This document shows, in pieces, positions 13,721 through 26,698 of a stretch of 64,000 nt of DNA. The translations under genes were made by a program, and so were the position numbers. The notes under the pieces are model-generated. The model saw only the letters and a list, made by a program, of their open reading frames with translations, made no database searches and was not told the origin of the DNA. This stretch comes from Casuarina equisetifolia (lineage: Eukaryota; Streptophyta; Magnoliopsida; Fagales; Casuarinaceae), in contig CM052361.1 of the NCBI GenBank assembly GCA_028551475.1, forward strand, positions 24,193,491 to 24,257,490, read 5' to 3'. The first letter of the stretch is position 1, and every line of letters begins with the position of its first letter.

Positions 13721-14018
13721 CTGTCCCAAATTTAATCCCACATGCCCATACCCACGGCCCACGTGGACCCCCTTCACTTGGGATGCTCTCCTCCGTTGCT
13801 TTGAACCAACGGCTCCGATTTCCCTCCTGCAACCCCCCAAAACGCATCTTGACCGTCCCACTGAATCCCGGTCTTTTGGGCGGCTGAGCTTGTCCAACCC
13901 TTGTCCCCTGTTGCGGCGGCACCTTGCCTAAAAGCTGCTGCTATTGCTACCGACAGCTTAGCTTTCCTTTGTCCATAATTCATGCATTTAAGGCTTTCTT
14001 TATCGTCCATCCTATAAA
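13721..14018 (+). promoter_or_regulatory. Probable promoter of the Aux/IAA gene
   Basis: A TATA box (CTATAAAA) lies at about 14012-14019, some 150 bases before the ATG. Upstream are three TGTCC strings, related to but not identical with the auxin-response core TGTCTC/TGTCGG: TGTCCC near 13723, TGTCCC near 13902 and TGTCCA near 13972. A CACGTG G-box core lies at about 13760-13765, and an ATGCAT element near 13982. Auxin inducibility is a family expectation, not shown here. Confidence 0.55.
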
Positions 14019-14163
14019 ACACTTCCTCGCATTCCCACTTCCTTCATCTTAAACATTTCTTCTTTCAAGAACTTCAGCTGCCCAAAAGAAAATCAAGACG
14101 GGTTTGTCTTAAATCTAGTTTCTTGCAGAAGATCAGTGTGGACTGCATTGGATTGTGAGGAAA

Positions 14164-15037
14164 ATGGAGAGCAGGGTAGCAGAAGAGAATGATCTCAACC
14201 TGAAGGCAACCGAGCTCAGATTGGGGTTTCCGGGGACCGATGATGGTGAAGAACAGCCGCTTTTTGGAGGTAGAAACAACAAGAGGCCATTCCCTGACGC
14301 GAGGACGGAGTCCGGATCAATGGGTGGTTCTGATGCTCATCGCGCCGAGCATGAAACTGCCGCTCCGTCCAAGTAAGTCGGTGAATGTTTTCCGATAGAG
14401 ATTTTTCTGCATGCTGACTGTGGCAGAACATGGACTCACATATATTTGACATGACAGGGCGCAGATTGTTGGATGGCCGCCAATCCGATCTTACAGGAAA
14501 AACAACCAGCAGCAGAAGAAGAGCTGGGGTGAAGCTGAGGCTGCTGGCATTTACGTGAAAGTAAGCATGGATGGAGCTCCTTACCTCAGAAAGATTGATC
14601 TAATGACGTACACGGGCTACCCAGAACTTCTAAGGGGGTTGGAGAACATGTTTAAATTCACCATAGGTAAGGACACCGGTTACTGTTTCTGTTGCAGTCA
14701 ATTTTTCTGAGGTTATTTTGACCCAGTTTGCTGGCTGGGTGTGTTCTTGATGGTGAAAATAACCTTGGTTTTACCTTTTCTAGGTGATTTCTCAGAGAGG
14801 GAAGGCTACAAAGGATCGGAATATGCTCCAACTTATGAAGACAAAGATGGTGACTGGATGCTGGTTGGAGATGTTCCTTGGGAGTAAGTTCTCTCTCATC
14901 CTCTTCTCTCTCTCTCTCTCTCTATTTCTCACCATTAACAAAGTTACTACTCTTTTTGCAGTATGTTCATGTCATCCTGCAAAAGGCTGAGAATAATGAG
15001 AGGATCAGAAGCCAGAGGTTTGGGATATGGGGTATGA
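14164..15037 (+). CDS. Aux/IAA auxin-response repressor, IAA4-like
   Basis: Exons 14164-14372, 14458-14666, 14784-14883 and 14962-15037 give 197 codons plus stop. Aux/IAA proteins are short-lived nuclear repressors that bind ARF transcription factors and are degraded through TIR1/AFB when auxin is present. All four domains are visible: EAR-type repression motif TELRLGFPG (about residues 16-24), degron core [11 protein letters not shown] (about 74-84), and the PB1 dimerisation region with [17 protein letters not shown] and the acidic [17 protein letters not shown] motif. The C-terminus GLGYGV is family-like. The ATG was chosen because it starts MESRVAEEN, matching relatives; there is no in-frame ATG in the ten codons upstream that I read. 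The motif ends LRLGF where LRLGL is usual. A CT microsatellite (about 14905-14923) lies in intron 3. The length and short first domain suggest the IAA3/IAA4-type group, but the exact orthologue is uncertain. Confidence 0.95.
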
Positions 15038-18000
15038 GAAATCCCACAAGTCACAGCATCCCACAAGAGCACGACAAGCATCGATTCTCTTTCATGAAGA
15101 GAAGAACTCTCAGTTTGGATTCTCGAAGATGTCAAGTTGAACTTTCTTACAGTAATGTTGACAGTCTTTGGCGTTCGACTGGGAAGCTGTAGACAGAAAC
15201 AAAGTGCAGTTACAGTTTAGTTCTAGACCTTTGGCAGCAACATCTATGGCTGTTTTCCATCTTTGATACTATTGTATCGCGATCTAGTGATGGTATCCAG
15301 CCAAAGCTGCAAGCAAAGAGATATTTCTTCAAATGAATCTGTATACAACATGACATGTCTATCTAAGTATATGGTCTTGTATTGTTAATACCGATATAAT
15401 CATATAAACCAATATTTCATATATTTCAATCCAATGTGTCTTTGTTTTTCCATATTTTACTCCCCTTTGCTTAGTGAATTGTCGATGAGTTTCTTTAATC
15501 CTAGTCCACCTACAAAAACGGTTTGAAACATGGCTTCAGTGGATTTTTGGTCAGAACTTCATCTGGGTCGGAATCTTACTGAAAGGTCCACTAGAGATCA
15601 GAAATTGTTGAAGAAAGAACAAGATTTTTTCTTCTTCTTCCAAGCGACTAAAAAAATAAAGAAATAGTTAATATATTCAAGATAATTACTTATTTACAAA
15701 ATACCATCTCAATTCATCTTATTTAATTAGATCCGTGATGTAATATGGTTTTGAAGGATGATTCTTTTTGCACTATTTTGAAAACCTAAGGACTCAATCA
15801 TATGAATATGTAAAATACAAGATTTCCAATCCTAGTAGGAAAAGAAGGAAAAATAAATACTCAATTAAAGTGAGTTAACATAATTCCATAATTGATCTCA
15901 TGGATACATATAGGATTTTGCAAAAAGTTGTATTCGATGAAAGTTTGCAAATAACTAAAGATTCATTATGTTAATATTCTTCATGAATGCATACAATCGA
16001 TTTCAATGAAATCCCTTCAATTATTCTGTCAATCTTCTTTCTGAAATGTTGTCGTCTACATCACTTTCAAACGGTTTTAAGATGAATACCACCTCCAAAA
16101 TATCATTAAGAAAGTGGATAATTTATTCATCAGTTCTTTAAAGAGTAGTTAACTGTTCCTGCAGATCATCCAGAGATTTCTTTCCACTGCAAGTTCTTGA
16201 AAGAATACTAAATCTTTCTAACAGATATGCCCCTTTCCAGGTGCAGAATTTGTCTTGCTGAGAATCTTTAGACTCACGAAGTAGGATTTTTGGATTTGAA
16301 AACACCGAGGAACAGTTTAAAATTCAGCTAATTTTTAATGTAATCCTCGTCTGATAAAGATCTAGATCTTTTCTACTATTCAGCACATGAGAAATGATGC
16401 TTATGGGCAAGAAAAGTTGAAATCCGTGTAAAGGAATATGAGTTAGAAAACTGCACATGACGCATGATGCATGGAAGTTATCCTATGAATGGAACTGGTT
16501 AATGACAAAAAGAAAACCAATGAACCCAGCTGGTGCAACTTTGCCTAAGACTAGTACCGTCATGATTTCCAACTAAAAAAGCTTTGTAGTTTGTGAATTC
16601 ATTGGTTTTCAGAGCTAGAAAAGATGTAAATCTGGTAGTAATCTAACCCCAAGATGCTGAAATGTACCCACAAAGGGGAATGGGTGTGTGAATGTTATCC
16701 AACAGTATTTTGTTTATGCGTACATTCAGCTCCAAACAAGTGATATTAGAACAACGTTAATCTTTTACTGTTTACAAAACAATTGTGGTAGCCATTATTG
16801 GTTGGTTCTCCTTTTTCTGAAAAAATGGCCTTTTCAAGACATAGCAACCTATAAAACCTGCCTAAGATTCTACCTTCGCTGGTATTCAGTTTATGCCTGT
16901 GCTTTTGTTCGGATAATCGTATCGAGCAGTGGGAAAATTTTTTGATCTTGGTAAAGATTATATTCTATAAGTAAAAGGTGATCAGTGGGGAGCACCAAGC
17001 CATAAAGCACACAAATAACAAGTATTATCATCTTGCTCAGCCTTGAGGATTAGGACTCAAATCAGTTTACAAACTTCTTCCTGTTTTCCCATGTGATGTA
17101 AAGGTGGTGTAGGTTCAATGAATTCACATTATAAAACTAAAGTTGGGTGGCTTTCCAAGATGACATCCTAGTGCTAAAATATTCAAAGTCTTACGGCAGA
17201 TTTACAGGATCTAAAACCAAAGACTATCTTCTCTTTTGCTGTGTCTTCTGCTAACAAAATAATGCACAAAGGTGACCGAGAAAACGAAGTCTGACGCGAA
17301 TCCAAAGCTTGAGCCTTGATGTTTCCTGGTGAAGAGAAATATAAGATAAAGAGGCAATTGCAGATGCATTGCACTTACTACAGCCTCGAGTTTAAAGTCT
17401 TGAAAACTGCTTCTCACCAAGAACACTGATTCTGCAGTCTCCAATGGGTGACTGAGTGTCTTGTGGGTCACCTCTCACCTGCAAATATGAGCGCAATGAA
17501 TGTAGACAATGCATTATGTAAGGGAGATATACAGTAAAATAATAGTACCCATTCGTGTTATGGAAAGAGACGAAGAAGAGCTTTGGCACCCAATTAAGAA
17601 GGGAAGAAAAATGGCAACGTTGAGTCTAGACCATGATAAGGCTCCAAAGAACTTAATATTCCATACTTTTTGCATTTTGAAATGGCTGAAGAACCTCTTT
17701 GAGTAACCTTACTTTTTGTGCCTGTTATTAACTATGGCCTTTGGTTAAACTAAATGACAAGAGGAATGTTTTGTTAGAAAGTTACATTCCTACAAAAAAT
17801 GATTTTCTTGACTTGGTCCTTTTCCTTGTAGATGGGATTTCTGAATAAGATTGAGATAATGTAGAAATTAAGTCACACTATTTTTAACATGTATTTTCAT
17901 CCTAAGTATTGGAAAGTATTTATTATAGAAATTTTTATCCATAAATAAAGAAGTGTTATAATTAAACACAAGTTTTGATATAACAATAAAAACAATTTTT

Positions 18001-18295
18001 TACTTAAATAAATCATAGGCCTTATAATTGCCCCTTGATGGTCATTTGAAAACCAACCATTTAATCATTGCCTCTAAAAACTATAAAAGTGAGATCATAA
18101 CAACCATTAAAAAAGTGGCTTATATCAATCATATAGAAGATCTTCTGGAATGGTCTTTGGGAGATCCAAGGAGCAACGGGCCAGAGAGTGTTTTGAATTG
18201 GGTCGAATATGGGCCTCCAAATGGCCTGAAACTGTTGAGCCCTTTTCGAGGATGAGGCCCATGAAGGCCCAAATTCCACTGCCTGACAGGTCTTC
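15038..18295. other. 3' UTR of the Aux/IAA gene, then intergenic DNA
   Basis: The first few hundred bases are the likely 3' UTR. Beyond about 15450 I recognise no gene. Minus-strand open frames at 17183-17589 are short and without family features. The last 150 bases (about 18140-18295) are GC-richer but also unassigned. Confidence 0.4.
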
Positions 18296-19388
18296 TGAGC
18301 AGTTTCGTGGGCTTTCAGTTCTTTACATGATTATCGATTTAAAAGTATTTCTTCATTAATATAAACGTAAAGTCCCTATCAACCATTCACAATCTTTTTG
18401 CTATCATCATTGCACTCTGTTTCTCCTCCATGTACCTTTCTATTATTGGGTTTGCTTAAATTAAAAAATTGAACTGCAAAACAACACTAACAGAAACTCT
18501 ACATCATATCAGAAATAAAAAATATTTTTTTCTCTTAAGATTAATTATTAAAATAATGATATAGTAACTTGTACGAAAGACATTTAGATTATGATATTCA
18601 TAATGTCATACGTTTGCTAACATCGTTTTCAATAATATATTAATGTCAAATCATATCACTGACTTCTTAATTATTATTAAATAGTGCTCATATCATCACT
18701 AGAAGCTACTTAAGAGACATAATTATGACATGTATCTATTTTCTTAGTTGTATTGCAACTTATTGGAGATAAATTTTTTGTATTGAAAAGATATAGTATT
18801 TGAGTAGTATTTAAATATAAAAAGTGTTATTCAACTTATATTTTAGTTTTTGAATTAAAATTTAAATTTATTTTTAACATAATATTAAAATTTAAATTAA
18901 TTTACTGTAATTTTTGTTTAACCTTGAGTCTTTAAAATATGTTTGGTGTATAAGGAATATTGAAGATAAAAATCTTATATTTAATATATAATTACTATAT
19001 AGTATTTCAATATAACAAATATTTGTCTACTCATAAGTTACTTTTTTTTATTTTATATATACATCCAAATTCATGCAACAATGTCAAATCTATGACCAAA
19101 AGGTCCTAAACCCTATTATCTTACCATTAAGCTAGTAAGTAATTTATCACAAATTAATTTTTAAATTGAACTATTAATTTATTTTTAACATAATGTTATA
19201 ATTTATGTCGATCTACAACAACTTTTACATATCTTAAACTCATGCTTTAGGCTCAAGAATTAACTTCTAAATAAAGAAAAGCGACAAAAATCGAAAAGGA
19301 AATTAAAGTAGTGGGGCAGCCACCTCAACATCGGCTTTTCCCAATTGCTTTCCCATTGCTTATAAGCAAAGTTTCGGATAAGCTGTGC

Positions 19389-19421
19389 CACGTGTGCAGT
19401 CCGCATTCAAAGCAACACGTG
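19389..19421 (+). promoter_or_regulatory. Two CACGTG G-box cores upstream of the copy A gene
   Basis: CACGTG occurs at 19389-19394 and 19416-19421, each followed by TG, about 350-385 bases before the start codon. They are plausible bZIP/bHLH sites. They fall in the segment missing from copy B. Confidence 0.5.
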
Positions 19422-19772
19422 TGAAATGCCCACGCTCTCTGCTTCGCTGCCGCACCACACCACCCACAGTCCCTCCACTTCCGAAGCTCCACGCTCCGTC
19501 GCCCACGCCACGTCACCCGAATTCCTATTACTTTATACGCTAATAATTCAAAGTCTGCAACAAGAAGCTGCGTGCAAAACGTTTCTTGCCCGTTTTCGTT
19601 TCGTCTCGTTTCGTTTTCAATCGCCTTTTCTTGGGCGGTTCGCGAGGATTGAAGACGGAGGGTGATCGGTGGCGTGGATGGTGTGTTTGGATCGTAATCG
19701 GTGTTAAGGTTGGGTTTCGGTGGTTCTTTGTTGCTCTGAAATGCTATTTTGCTTGGATTGGTTTCCGTTGAA

Positions 19773-22700
19773 ATGACGCCAGTTCAAGTTCCCGGAACGC
19801 CTCGGAGCTCGGCTTATCTCAGTGCTCTCACCCAGGAAATCGAGAAGAAGCTCCAGCGGGTTCGTTCTCTTTGCTTTTAACGCAATACTTTTTTTATCAC
19901 TTTGATTTTCCCGTCTGGTTGTGGAGAAAAATGTGGGAAAATAAGAAGGAAATTGGATTTTGAGTGTTTTAGGGGGGTAAAAGAGAGCGGGAATGAGTAT
20001 GCTTCTGCTTTAACTCTTGTGCTTTGTTTTCGTTCTTGTTTTCTCGGCAACCAGACGGAGAAGAAACATGATGCATCCAAAGGGTTGTTGATTTCAAAGT
20101 TGCTTGCTTCGGATGAGTTAGTTCAGGTGGTACTTGACTGTAAGGGATTTAATTGATGCGGTATATGCTTGTGAAACTCAAAAAAAGTGCATCCAACGAA
20201 AAGTGTCTGGCGATCATATCTAGAAGAGATTGTTAATGTGTGCCTTAGTTTGTGGCAGGCCCGAGCTTCTCCTTCTCAGAGACCCAAGTTATTGCAAGAT
20301 TTGTTTGCTGACATTGCTTTAGAGGTTGATGACCGAGCTAGAGGTTAGTCGCGTTGTGGGAGACCTGTCTGTTCTCTATTTTGGTGTATTTCTTTCATAG
20401 ACAAAGATGGAAAAACATTGAAAATGTATTTGGGCTTTGGCTCAAGTGTAGTGGAAAATCATACTAAATTACTAGTTATTTGTTGACATAATAGAGATTG
20501 ATTCTGTTAGAGTTCTTCGGTTATCTTATGTGTATTTTATCCATCACAACCAACAAAACTTAGACTCCGTGTACTATATATGCAAATTATAGTGAACAGT
20601 ACGAGGTGTTACAAACAACTGCCGTGCATGGTGTTCTCATATCTTTTTTGCTGAAACTGAAGCAGATATAATTCTCGCCCAAGAAGAAGATGTGATTTCT
20701 CCTGCGGAGGATGGTATTTGTGGTCCATTATGCTTCTATGATGTTCTTGCGGATTATTATGTTTTGGTGCCTGAGAGTGGAAAGCCCATCCTTGATTTGA
20801 TTGTCCAGCTATGGAGCCAGTCATTTGCATCCAATATATTTACACTTTTGTTCCACAAATGGGTATGTTGGCTTGCATCTAATTGTTATTTGGATTGGAT
20901 TGGACTTTGTTGTATTCTGTTTGCACTGATAGTTACTGATCTTGTTTGATACTTCATACCCTACGCTGGTTAGGGTTTTATAATTTTGCTCACCCTTTGA
21001 TTCTTATGATTCACCTCCTGGTGGACCTGTGAGAGTAGTTTCCCATCGGGTATTTCTAGTATTAGACTAGTTCGCTGTTGCTAAAGCCATGTAAAGGGCA
21101 TGAAACATGAATTTAGTGCAGATTCAATCTCTCTAAGTTGCAAATATACCTTTAAAATGACCTGCTTCTGTTGAACTGCCTGTCGATTGTTAGCATATTG
21201 GAAAGAAGAAACATTCTGTATTGGATGCAATACATTTCAATATTAGTCTTTTGTCCTACAGTATGCGAATGCTGTCCTTAATAGTGTTCTTCAAACATTG
21301 CAACCGCGTCTTACACATGCAGACAGAAATTTGTGAGTGATGATGTAGTCTTGCGAGTTTAGCTCAACACTGATTTATGTAGATTGTAGACACAGGTAAA
21401 TGGTAACTAGATACAACTATTTCATATAAGACCCGTAAGAGGTCAACTGAAAAATAAGTTCAGGCCACTTAAGTATATGTAACCACAATCCAGCCTTATA
21501 AAAAGAGAAAATGGAAAACCCAAAGAAAACATAATTGACTAATGACCGCAAGCTTTAAACAGTTATAGGGATGGAGTACATTCTTTTTCCAGAAAAAGGA
21601 AGAAAGGTGACTGAAGAAAGAAGGAAAAAAAAAAAAAAAGAAGGGTGAAAAAACAAGTCTTACCAACTTTTTCTGTTGGGTGTGATTTGGCTTATGATGG
21701 TTTGTTTAGCATGAATAGGCCCTGCGGAGCTTAATTTTGATATTTAATTTTATGGACACCAAAAGTAATTGTCTATTTTATTGAAGGCTTGTTATGGTAG
21801 CATATTTATTTCTCCGCACTGATTTCCTATAATGTTGAGCAGCACATATTTCTGTTTTTCTTTTGCAGCTGTTTGAAGTTCAACTTGATAATTCTGAAGT
21901 TCTCCTTCGTTACTCATCTGCTCTTGTTCAAGGTGCTAGGAATGTTTTCTGGTACGAATGTGGGAAATATGTGTGGCTTATGTTTGGCTATTATTTAGTT
22001 GGTTACAGATAACACTGGAGTTGAACGGCAGTGTTTCCGATTTCTATTTAATGTTGTATGTTTTATTTATAAGCAGATTGAAAGATTTATGAAGCATAGT
22101 TTCACTTCATCCTTTGTTCTTTTTTTGACTTGCAAGATTTAGGTCAATGGATGTTTGTGCTGTCCTCAGTTATTTATGATTATCTATTTTTGTGTCCTCT
22201 CTTTCACCTCAATAAATGTTCTATCACAATCAATTTCAGCGTCTTGGCTGTTTAATTCAGCTTGATGAAACATTGACAGTAGCTTATTGTTATTACCTAT
22301 TTTAGACGCTTCACAAGACAATGTGCTTGTTTCAAAAACTAATGTTTTATGCACTGCACTTTTGTTATTCTTGATCCTGTCTGCCATGCTACCCATGAGT
22401 TCTTTGAACCCTTGCTGCCTGATTGGCTCCCTTGAAAGTCCAATGGACATTTGTAAACTAATTTTTTTATGTGTCCTTTATGATAGGTTTCATTAATTTG
22501 TATACTAATTTTTTTATGTATTCTTTCTGTGGTTAATTACCATTGCAGATGGGGATAAGGGTGCCCCTAATGGGTTTGAAAAATTTGCACAAAAGCCACA
22601 AACTTTTTTTTTTTTTTTCACTATTTTTGCCATGGTTGTTATTTTTGTTGCTCTTTATATTTCTATGTTTTCCAGGTTTCTTCTTCTTTTAGAGTGACCA

Positions 22701-24595
22701 GGTGAAAATATTCATAATGCTTGCGATTATTCTTGTGTGTGCTTGACAATCCCCTGTTTGGATTAATGGAAAGTGGGACTTCGATATTTTGTTGGAGTGA
22801 CTATTGTATGGTTATTTGCAGGATTGACATCCAAACGAATGCTAGGCGTTTTCAATCCCTCTTTCATGTAAGATTCCTTTCACAAATGAAATTTCTACAT
22901 CCAAACATCTTGCTGAACAATGAAATGATATTATTTTAACTTTCCTCGAATTTTTTCCACTGATTCAGTATCTTCTCGAGGAAGTAGCACTGAAGCCTGC
23001 ACGGTTAAACAAGATCCCTGTGCAGGTAAGTTGTTCATGTCATCCTTTCAGATCTTACATCCATACTTCAATTTTTGCTTTTGGTTTCTTGCATACCAGA
23101 AAACACAATTCTCTGAAGTATGTTACTTTATGCTCACCAGTGGTTTCTGTAATCTCAGGCCCAAAGAGAGCTGTATCTGTTACTATCGAGGTTCATAATT
23201 TTCTACAATTCAGGTAGGCTTTTACAGCACAGCAGACACTTCCTTCAACTAAGTAGTGCATATTTCCTCATTGTGTTGCTGATTTTTGCAGTTGACAAGC
23301 TTGACAGTTTCCTAAAGCAATTTCCAGATTTTCCAAATGGTTTCTTGGTTGGCAGTCCTGCAGACTTCTTCGTTATTGAACTTGCAGATCAGGTAAAATG
23401 ATTGACTATATTTACAGCATATATCTTTTGATAATTTTTTGTTAATCTATTTTTGGATATTTGAAAAAGAATTTGGACACGGCACACTTTTGATATTGTG
23501 TTATTCTTTTATCATCAGCTTCAAAAGTTAAAGGTGGAACCAGTACTGCTCCATTACCTTTCACACATTAAGGTTCTCCAGGGTATTTCAACCATCTATG
23601 AGATATAAGGTCTTTTTATTTTTGACCTCTTTTGCCTCTTTTCCTTCTCAATGGGGTTATTAATTTTTGCAGGCATGGAACTAAGAATGACCACGAGCAC
23701 TAGGTTAAAAACTTGTTTATATAGCTTCACATCTCCTGGTGGTCCAATGTATCCTACAAGAGCTGTTCGACATGCTGCCTGGGCTGCATTAGATTTGCTT
23801 TTTCCCGTAAGTTCTATTTGTAGATTAATTAACCCAGTGGAAGGAAAAAGTGCAAGTTATTAATGAAAATTCTGTTTTGGCGTTAAGCCACGATGATTTC
23901 ATTATTTTCAGTAATTGTATATGAATCTTTTCTGGTATCCATATCATGTAACTTAATAAAGAGCAGAAGCTCTTGGTTGGATGTTTGTCACACTTGGCAT
24001 GTAGGTTTTACTCAAAGAACTCCATAGATGCACGGTGCCAAATCCACATTACAAGAAAAGGTTTTGAACGCACACTAGAATCAACCGGTTATGTGGCAAC
24101 TACACAGATGAACTGCCTACTTAGGCATTGAACCCACATTAAACTGTTTTACTTAATAGAAGATTTACTATCTTGTTGTTCATTTATGCTTCTAGAACTT
24201 GCTAAAAGTCATCTTCGGAACTAAGTTACAAAGTGGAATATCTTCATGTGAGTTGTCATTCCATATCATTTAGTGAGATGATAGAAAGAGGGCAAGTTGT
24301 TTTATGAGAATTAGTCTCTTTCTTGATAAGATCAAATCATCACAATTAACAATTTTCCTGTTTTATATTCTTTCAAATGCCTGAAGATTTTTCTGATATG
24401 GCATCAAATGCTGTGGTGCAGGTTGGGAGATATCCTCGGCATCTTATCAGCCTCTTTTTCAGATTGCTGTATCCATGGTATTGGCCTTCTTCTTGTTGGA
24501 ACTTCATAATCTCTTGCATAAGGGCAGTCCTCTATTCGCTGTTAAGGGTGGTATTTTCTAGTTGGGAGAAGCTGAAAAGGCCAAAAGAATCCTAA
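19773..24595 (+). CDS. Conserved plant protein of unknown function, intact copy A
   Basis: Eleven exons (19773-19859, 20259-20343, 20666-20862, 21869-21951, 22822-22867, 22969-23025, 23159-23213, 23292-23392, 23519-23582, 23673-23806, 24422-24595), all with GT-AG borders, join into 360 codons plus stop. The frame is uninterrupted and every exon phase fits. I recognise the protein as a conserved land-plant family, but I know of no assigned function. Visible features are a short N-terminus beginning MTPVQVPGTPRS, an acidic stretch AQEEDVISPAED, a largely helical middle with LVQGARNVFW and ADQLQKLKVEPVLLHYLSH, and a strongly hydrophobic aromatic C-terminus (about residues 308-346, containing YPWYWPSSCWNF). 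That tail looks like a membrane anchor, followed by a basic end KLKRPKES. A second copy 22 kb downstream is broken, so this is presumably the functional gene. Confidence 0.88.
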
Positions 24596-26693
24596 ATGTC
24601 CTCCGCAGCTTCAAAGGGACCTGTCTTATGTAGAGTAAAACTGAACATCACTGAAAGATATAATTGTGTAGCATTTCAAATTAATTGATGTGTTTTGTAT
24701 GTGCGTGCTCCTTTTGTCTATTATGAGCCTTCTCTTATTTTATTTTATGAGGGGGTAGCGGTCATACCAATGTTTCTTTTTTTAACATGGCTTAATTTGT
24801 AAAGACAACCTTTGTTAAGTGCTAATTTACCATTTATTCTATCATTTCCTTCTATTTTAGTTGGTTTCTAATTATGACTTGGAAAATTTAAGCTTTTAGT
24901 ATAAATACTCAGAACATGTGTGAAATATCGATGTACAGATCTTGAAATTACAAAGGATTTTTTCTTTTGATCTCTAACTTTAACTTTTTACCCTTTTAGC
25001 TGTCAAACAAATTGTTAAGACAGAATATTAAATCCTTCCTCTCAATTTTTTTTTCATTTTTAAATTTGTTAATTTTTTTTTATTTAATGCAATTTAGGAG
25101 ATTACTTACACTTCACACATAGGTTGTTAGACCCTGAATCTTACAGTTAAGGTTTTTATTAACCCACTATTGAGATAGTTGGCTAGTTTATACATTCAAG
25201 TGCCTTAATTCATACATAAGAGCCAAACCTAATAAGGCCTTTTACTATCAGAAGAACACAAAATAACAGGGCTTCGTGAAATGTTCCGAGGATTGTATTT
25301 TGCTCATAACTAGTACTTCTAGCGATATAGGGTGTGCTGGACCTAGACTTCGAATTTTCCAGCTCTGGCCTTCAACGTCATCCTATCGGACTTCGTCCAA
25401 CATACCTCTCTTAACTCATTGTAATCGAAAAGATGGAAGAAAGCTGCTTCGCTCTCGAACTTTACCTCCAAAAGAGTCGGACTACGAAAACAATAACTAT
25501 TACATATTATTTAGAAGTAAAATTTGTAGCCCGATTACTGATTATTGAACTAATGATAGAGACATGTTAAAAACGTGTAGCACAGATGTTTAAACCTTGC
25601 TCATGGATTTACATGTAACAAAACTGAACATGGAAAAGAATCGGAGACAAGCCACTTTCAAAATAATTGTGTTAAAAGCAACACAAAACTTGACACATTC
25701 ATTCAACAATTAAATTGGAAATCTAAAAGAATAAACACTGCTCAAAAGGTAAACTCCCTTTGACCCAATAATAATTGGGTCAAACTCCTAATTGACGAGT
25801 CCACTTGATTAGGGGTTCAAATTTTACTTCCTTTCCTGAGTATAAATAAAAAATAAAAAAAATAAAGTGAAGTTCCAAACACCCAATGAGGCAGCACTAT
25901 AAAAACTAAGCAAGATCCTGGTCTCATGTAAGGCCAACCCATCAAGTCATCCCTAAAGCATCTCATAAGCTACCGCGCCCTGCACTAGAGATAGAGAATA
26001 ATTCTCCTCACGCTAAACATGTTACCAATGGGCCAGAAGAACAAGCTAGATCCACTGGCTGATAAGAGTTGACACCTAAACAGTTGAATATCATATCCAT
26101 ATCACTTAAAAGGTTTCACTATGAAGTAGCAACTTTTAGTCTTTTGCAGAAGCGCACACAAGAGTCCATGAAGCAGAAGCCTAGGGTAGCATGCAAGAAG
26201 AGATAAAAGTAGCCAGCAACGAAGGCAGAGGCATCCGATAAGAAAATGCTTTTCTTACTATCTTAGTTTAATTTGTAGTGTAACTTGTAGTAGTTGCTAA
26301 TCTGTAGTGTAGTCTTGTAGTTCAATTCTTGTGTATGGTTGGTTGTATGGGAGATTACTTGAATGTATGAGTAAATGTTGCTTGATTTCCTACTGATTAG
26401 TGAAAGAATGAGTTGTGGAGAATAGTCCGGTCCTAACAGAATCGGAAGCTTGAGGGAAAGGTGGTGAAGACAGGATTGGAGGATGAAGTCGAATACGAAG
26501 AGGAGAAAGAAAAACAAAAACTGTTAAGGGGTGCTAGGTCTAGTGAGAACGGTCAAAAAGAGGGACAGAAAGACAAGAACGGGCCAGGAGCGAACAAGAA
26601 GAGGTAGAAATCACACGATGCAGACAACAATTTCGAGGAAGGTTAGTACGATTCCAAATCTGTGCAGTTTGAGCTTCCCAAATTTACGGTTAG
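24596..26693. other. 3' flank of copy A and older repeat sequence
   Basis: The 3' UTR and flank are shared with copy B up to about 26190. A 125-bp block at about 25744-25868 is not shared. In copy B the corresponding place is part of a minus-strand open frame (47793-48149), which is interrupted here. From about 26530 the DNA reads as the left end of an old gypsy element. No intact gene seen. Confidence 0.5.
25744..25868 (+). mobile_element. Possible short retroposon-like insertion in copy A
   Basis: This block replaces about 160 bp present in copy B. It starts with a perfect hairpin (TTTGACCCAAT at 25759-25769, ATTGGGTCAAA at 25774-25784), has a GGTTCAAAT string like a pol III B box, and ends in an A-rich tail (about 25843-25868). 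This would fit a small SINE-like element. No clear target-site duplication was found. Confidence 0.3.
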
Positions 26694-26698
26694 GGATG
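26694..26698. repeat. Target-site duplication GGATG, left copy
   Basis: GGATG directly abuts the left LTR and is repeated exactly at 32142-32146 after the right LTR. Five bases is the usual size for gypsy insertions. Confidence 0.9.

Larger units (their letters stand above)
18296..26190. repeat. Segmental duplication, copy A
   Basis: This segment matches 41763-48365 in the same orientation, with near-identical exons and clearly alignable introns. Left homology starts abruptly at TGAGCAGTTTCGTGGGCT. About 1.27 kb (roughly 18336-19605) has no counterpart in the other copy. Homology extends beyond the gene into the 3' flank and fades near 26190. Copy A carries the intact gene. Confidence 0.9.

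Noticed and set aside
13668..14022. Open frames on both strands just before the Aux/IAA gene
   Set aside because: They overlap on both strands in a GC-richer promoter region and include the TATA box; no family similarity.
20692..20949. Plus-strand open frame extending past exon 3 of the unknown gene
   Set aside because: The frame overlaps the true exon and runs into intron 3; the GT at 20863 is the better exon end.
22184..22450. Minus-strand 88-codon frame, repeated at 44334-44594
   Set aside because: Apparent conservation between the two places is only because both lie in intron 4 of the duplicated segment.
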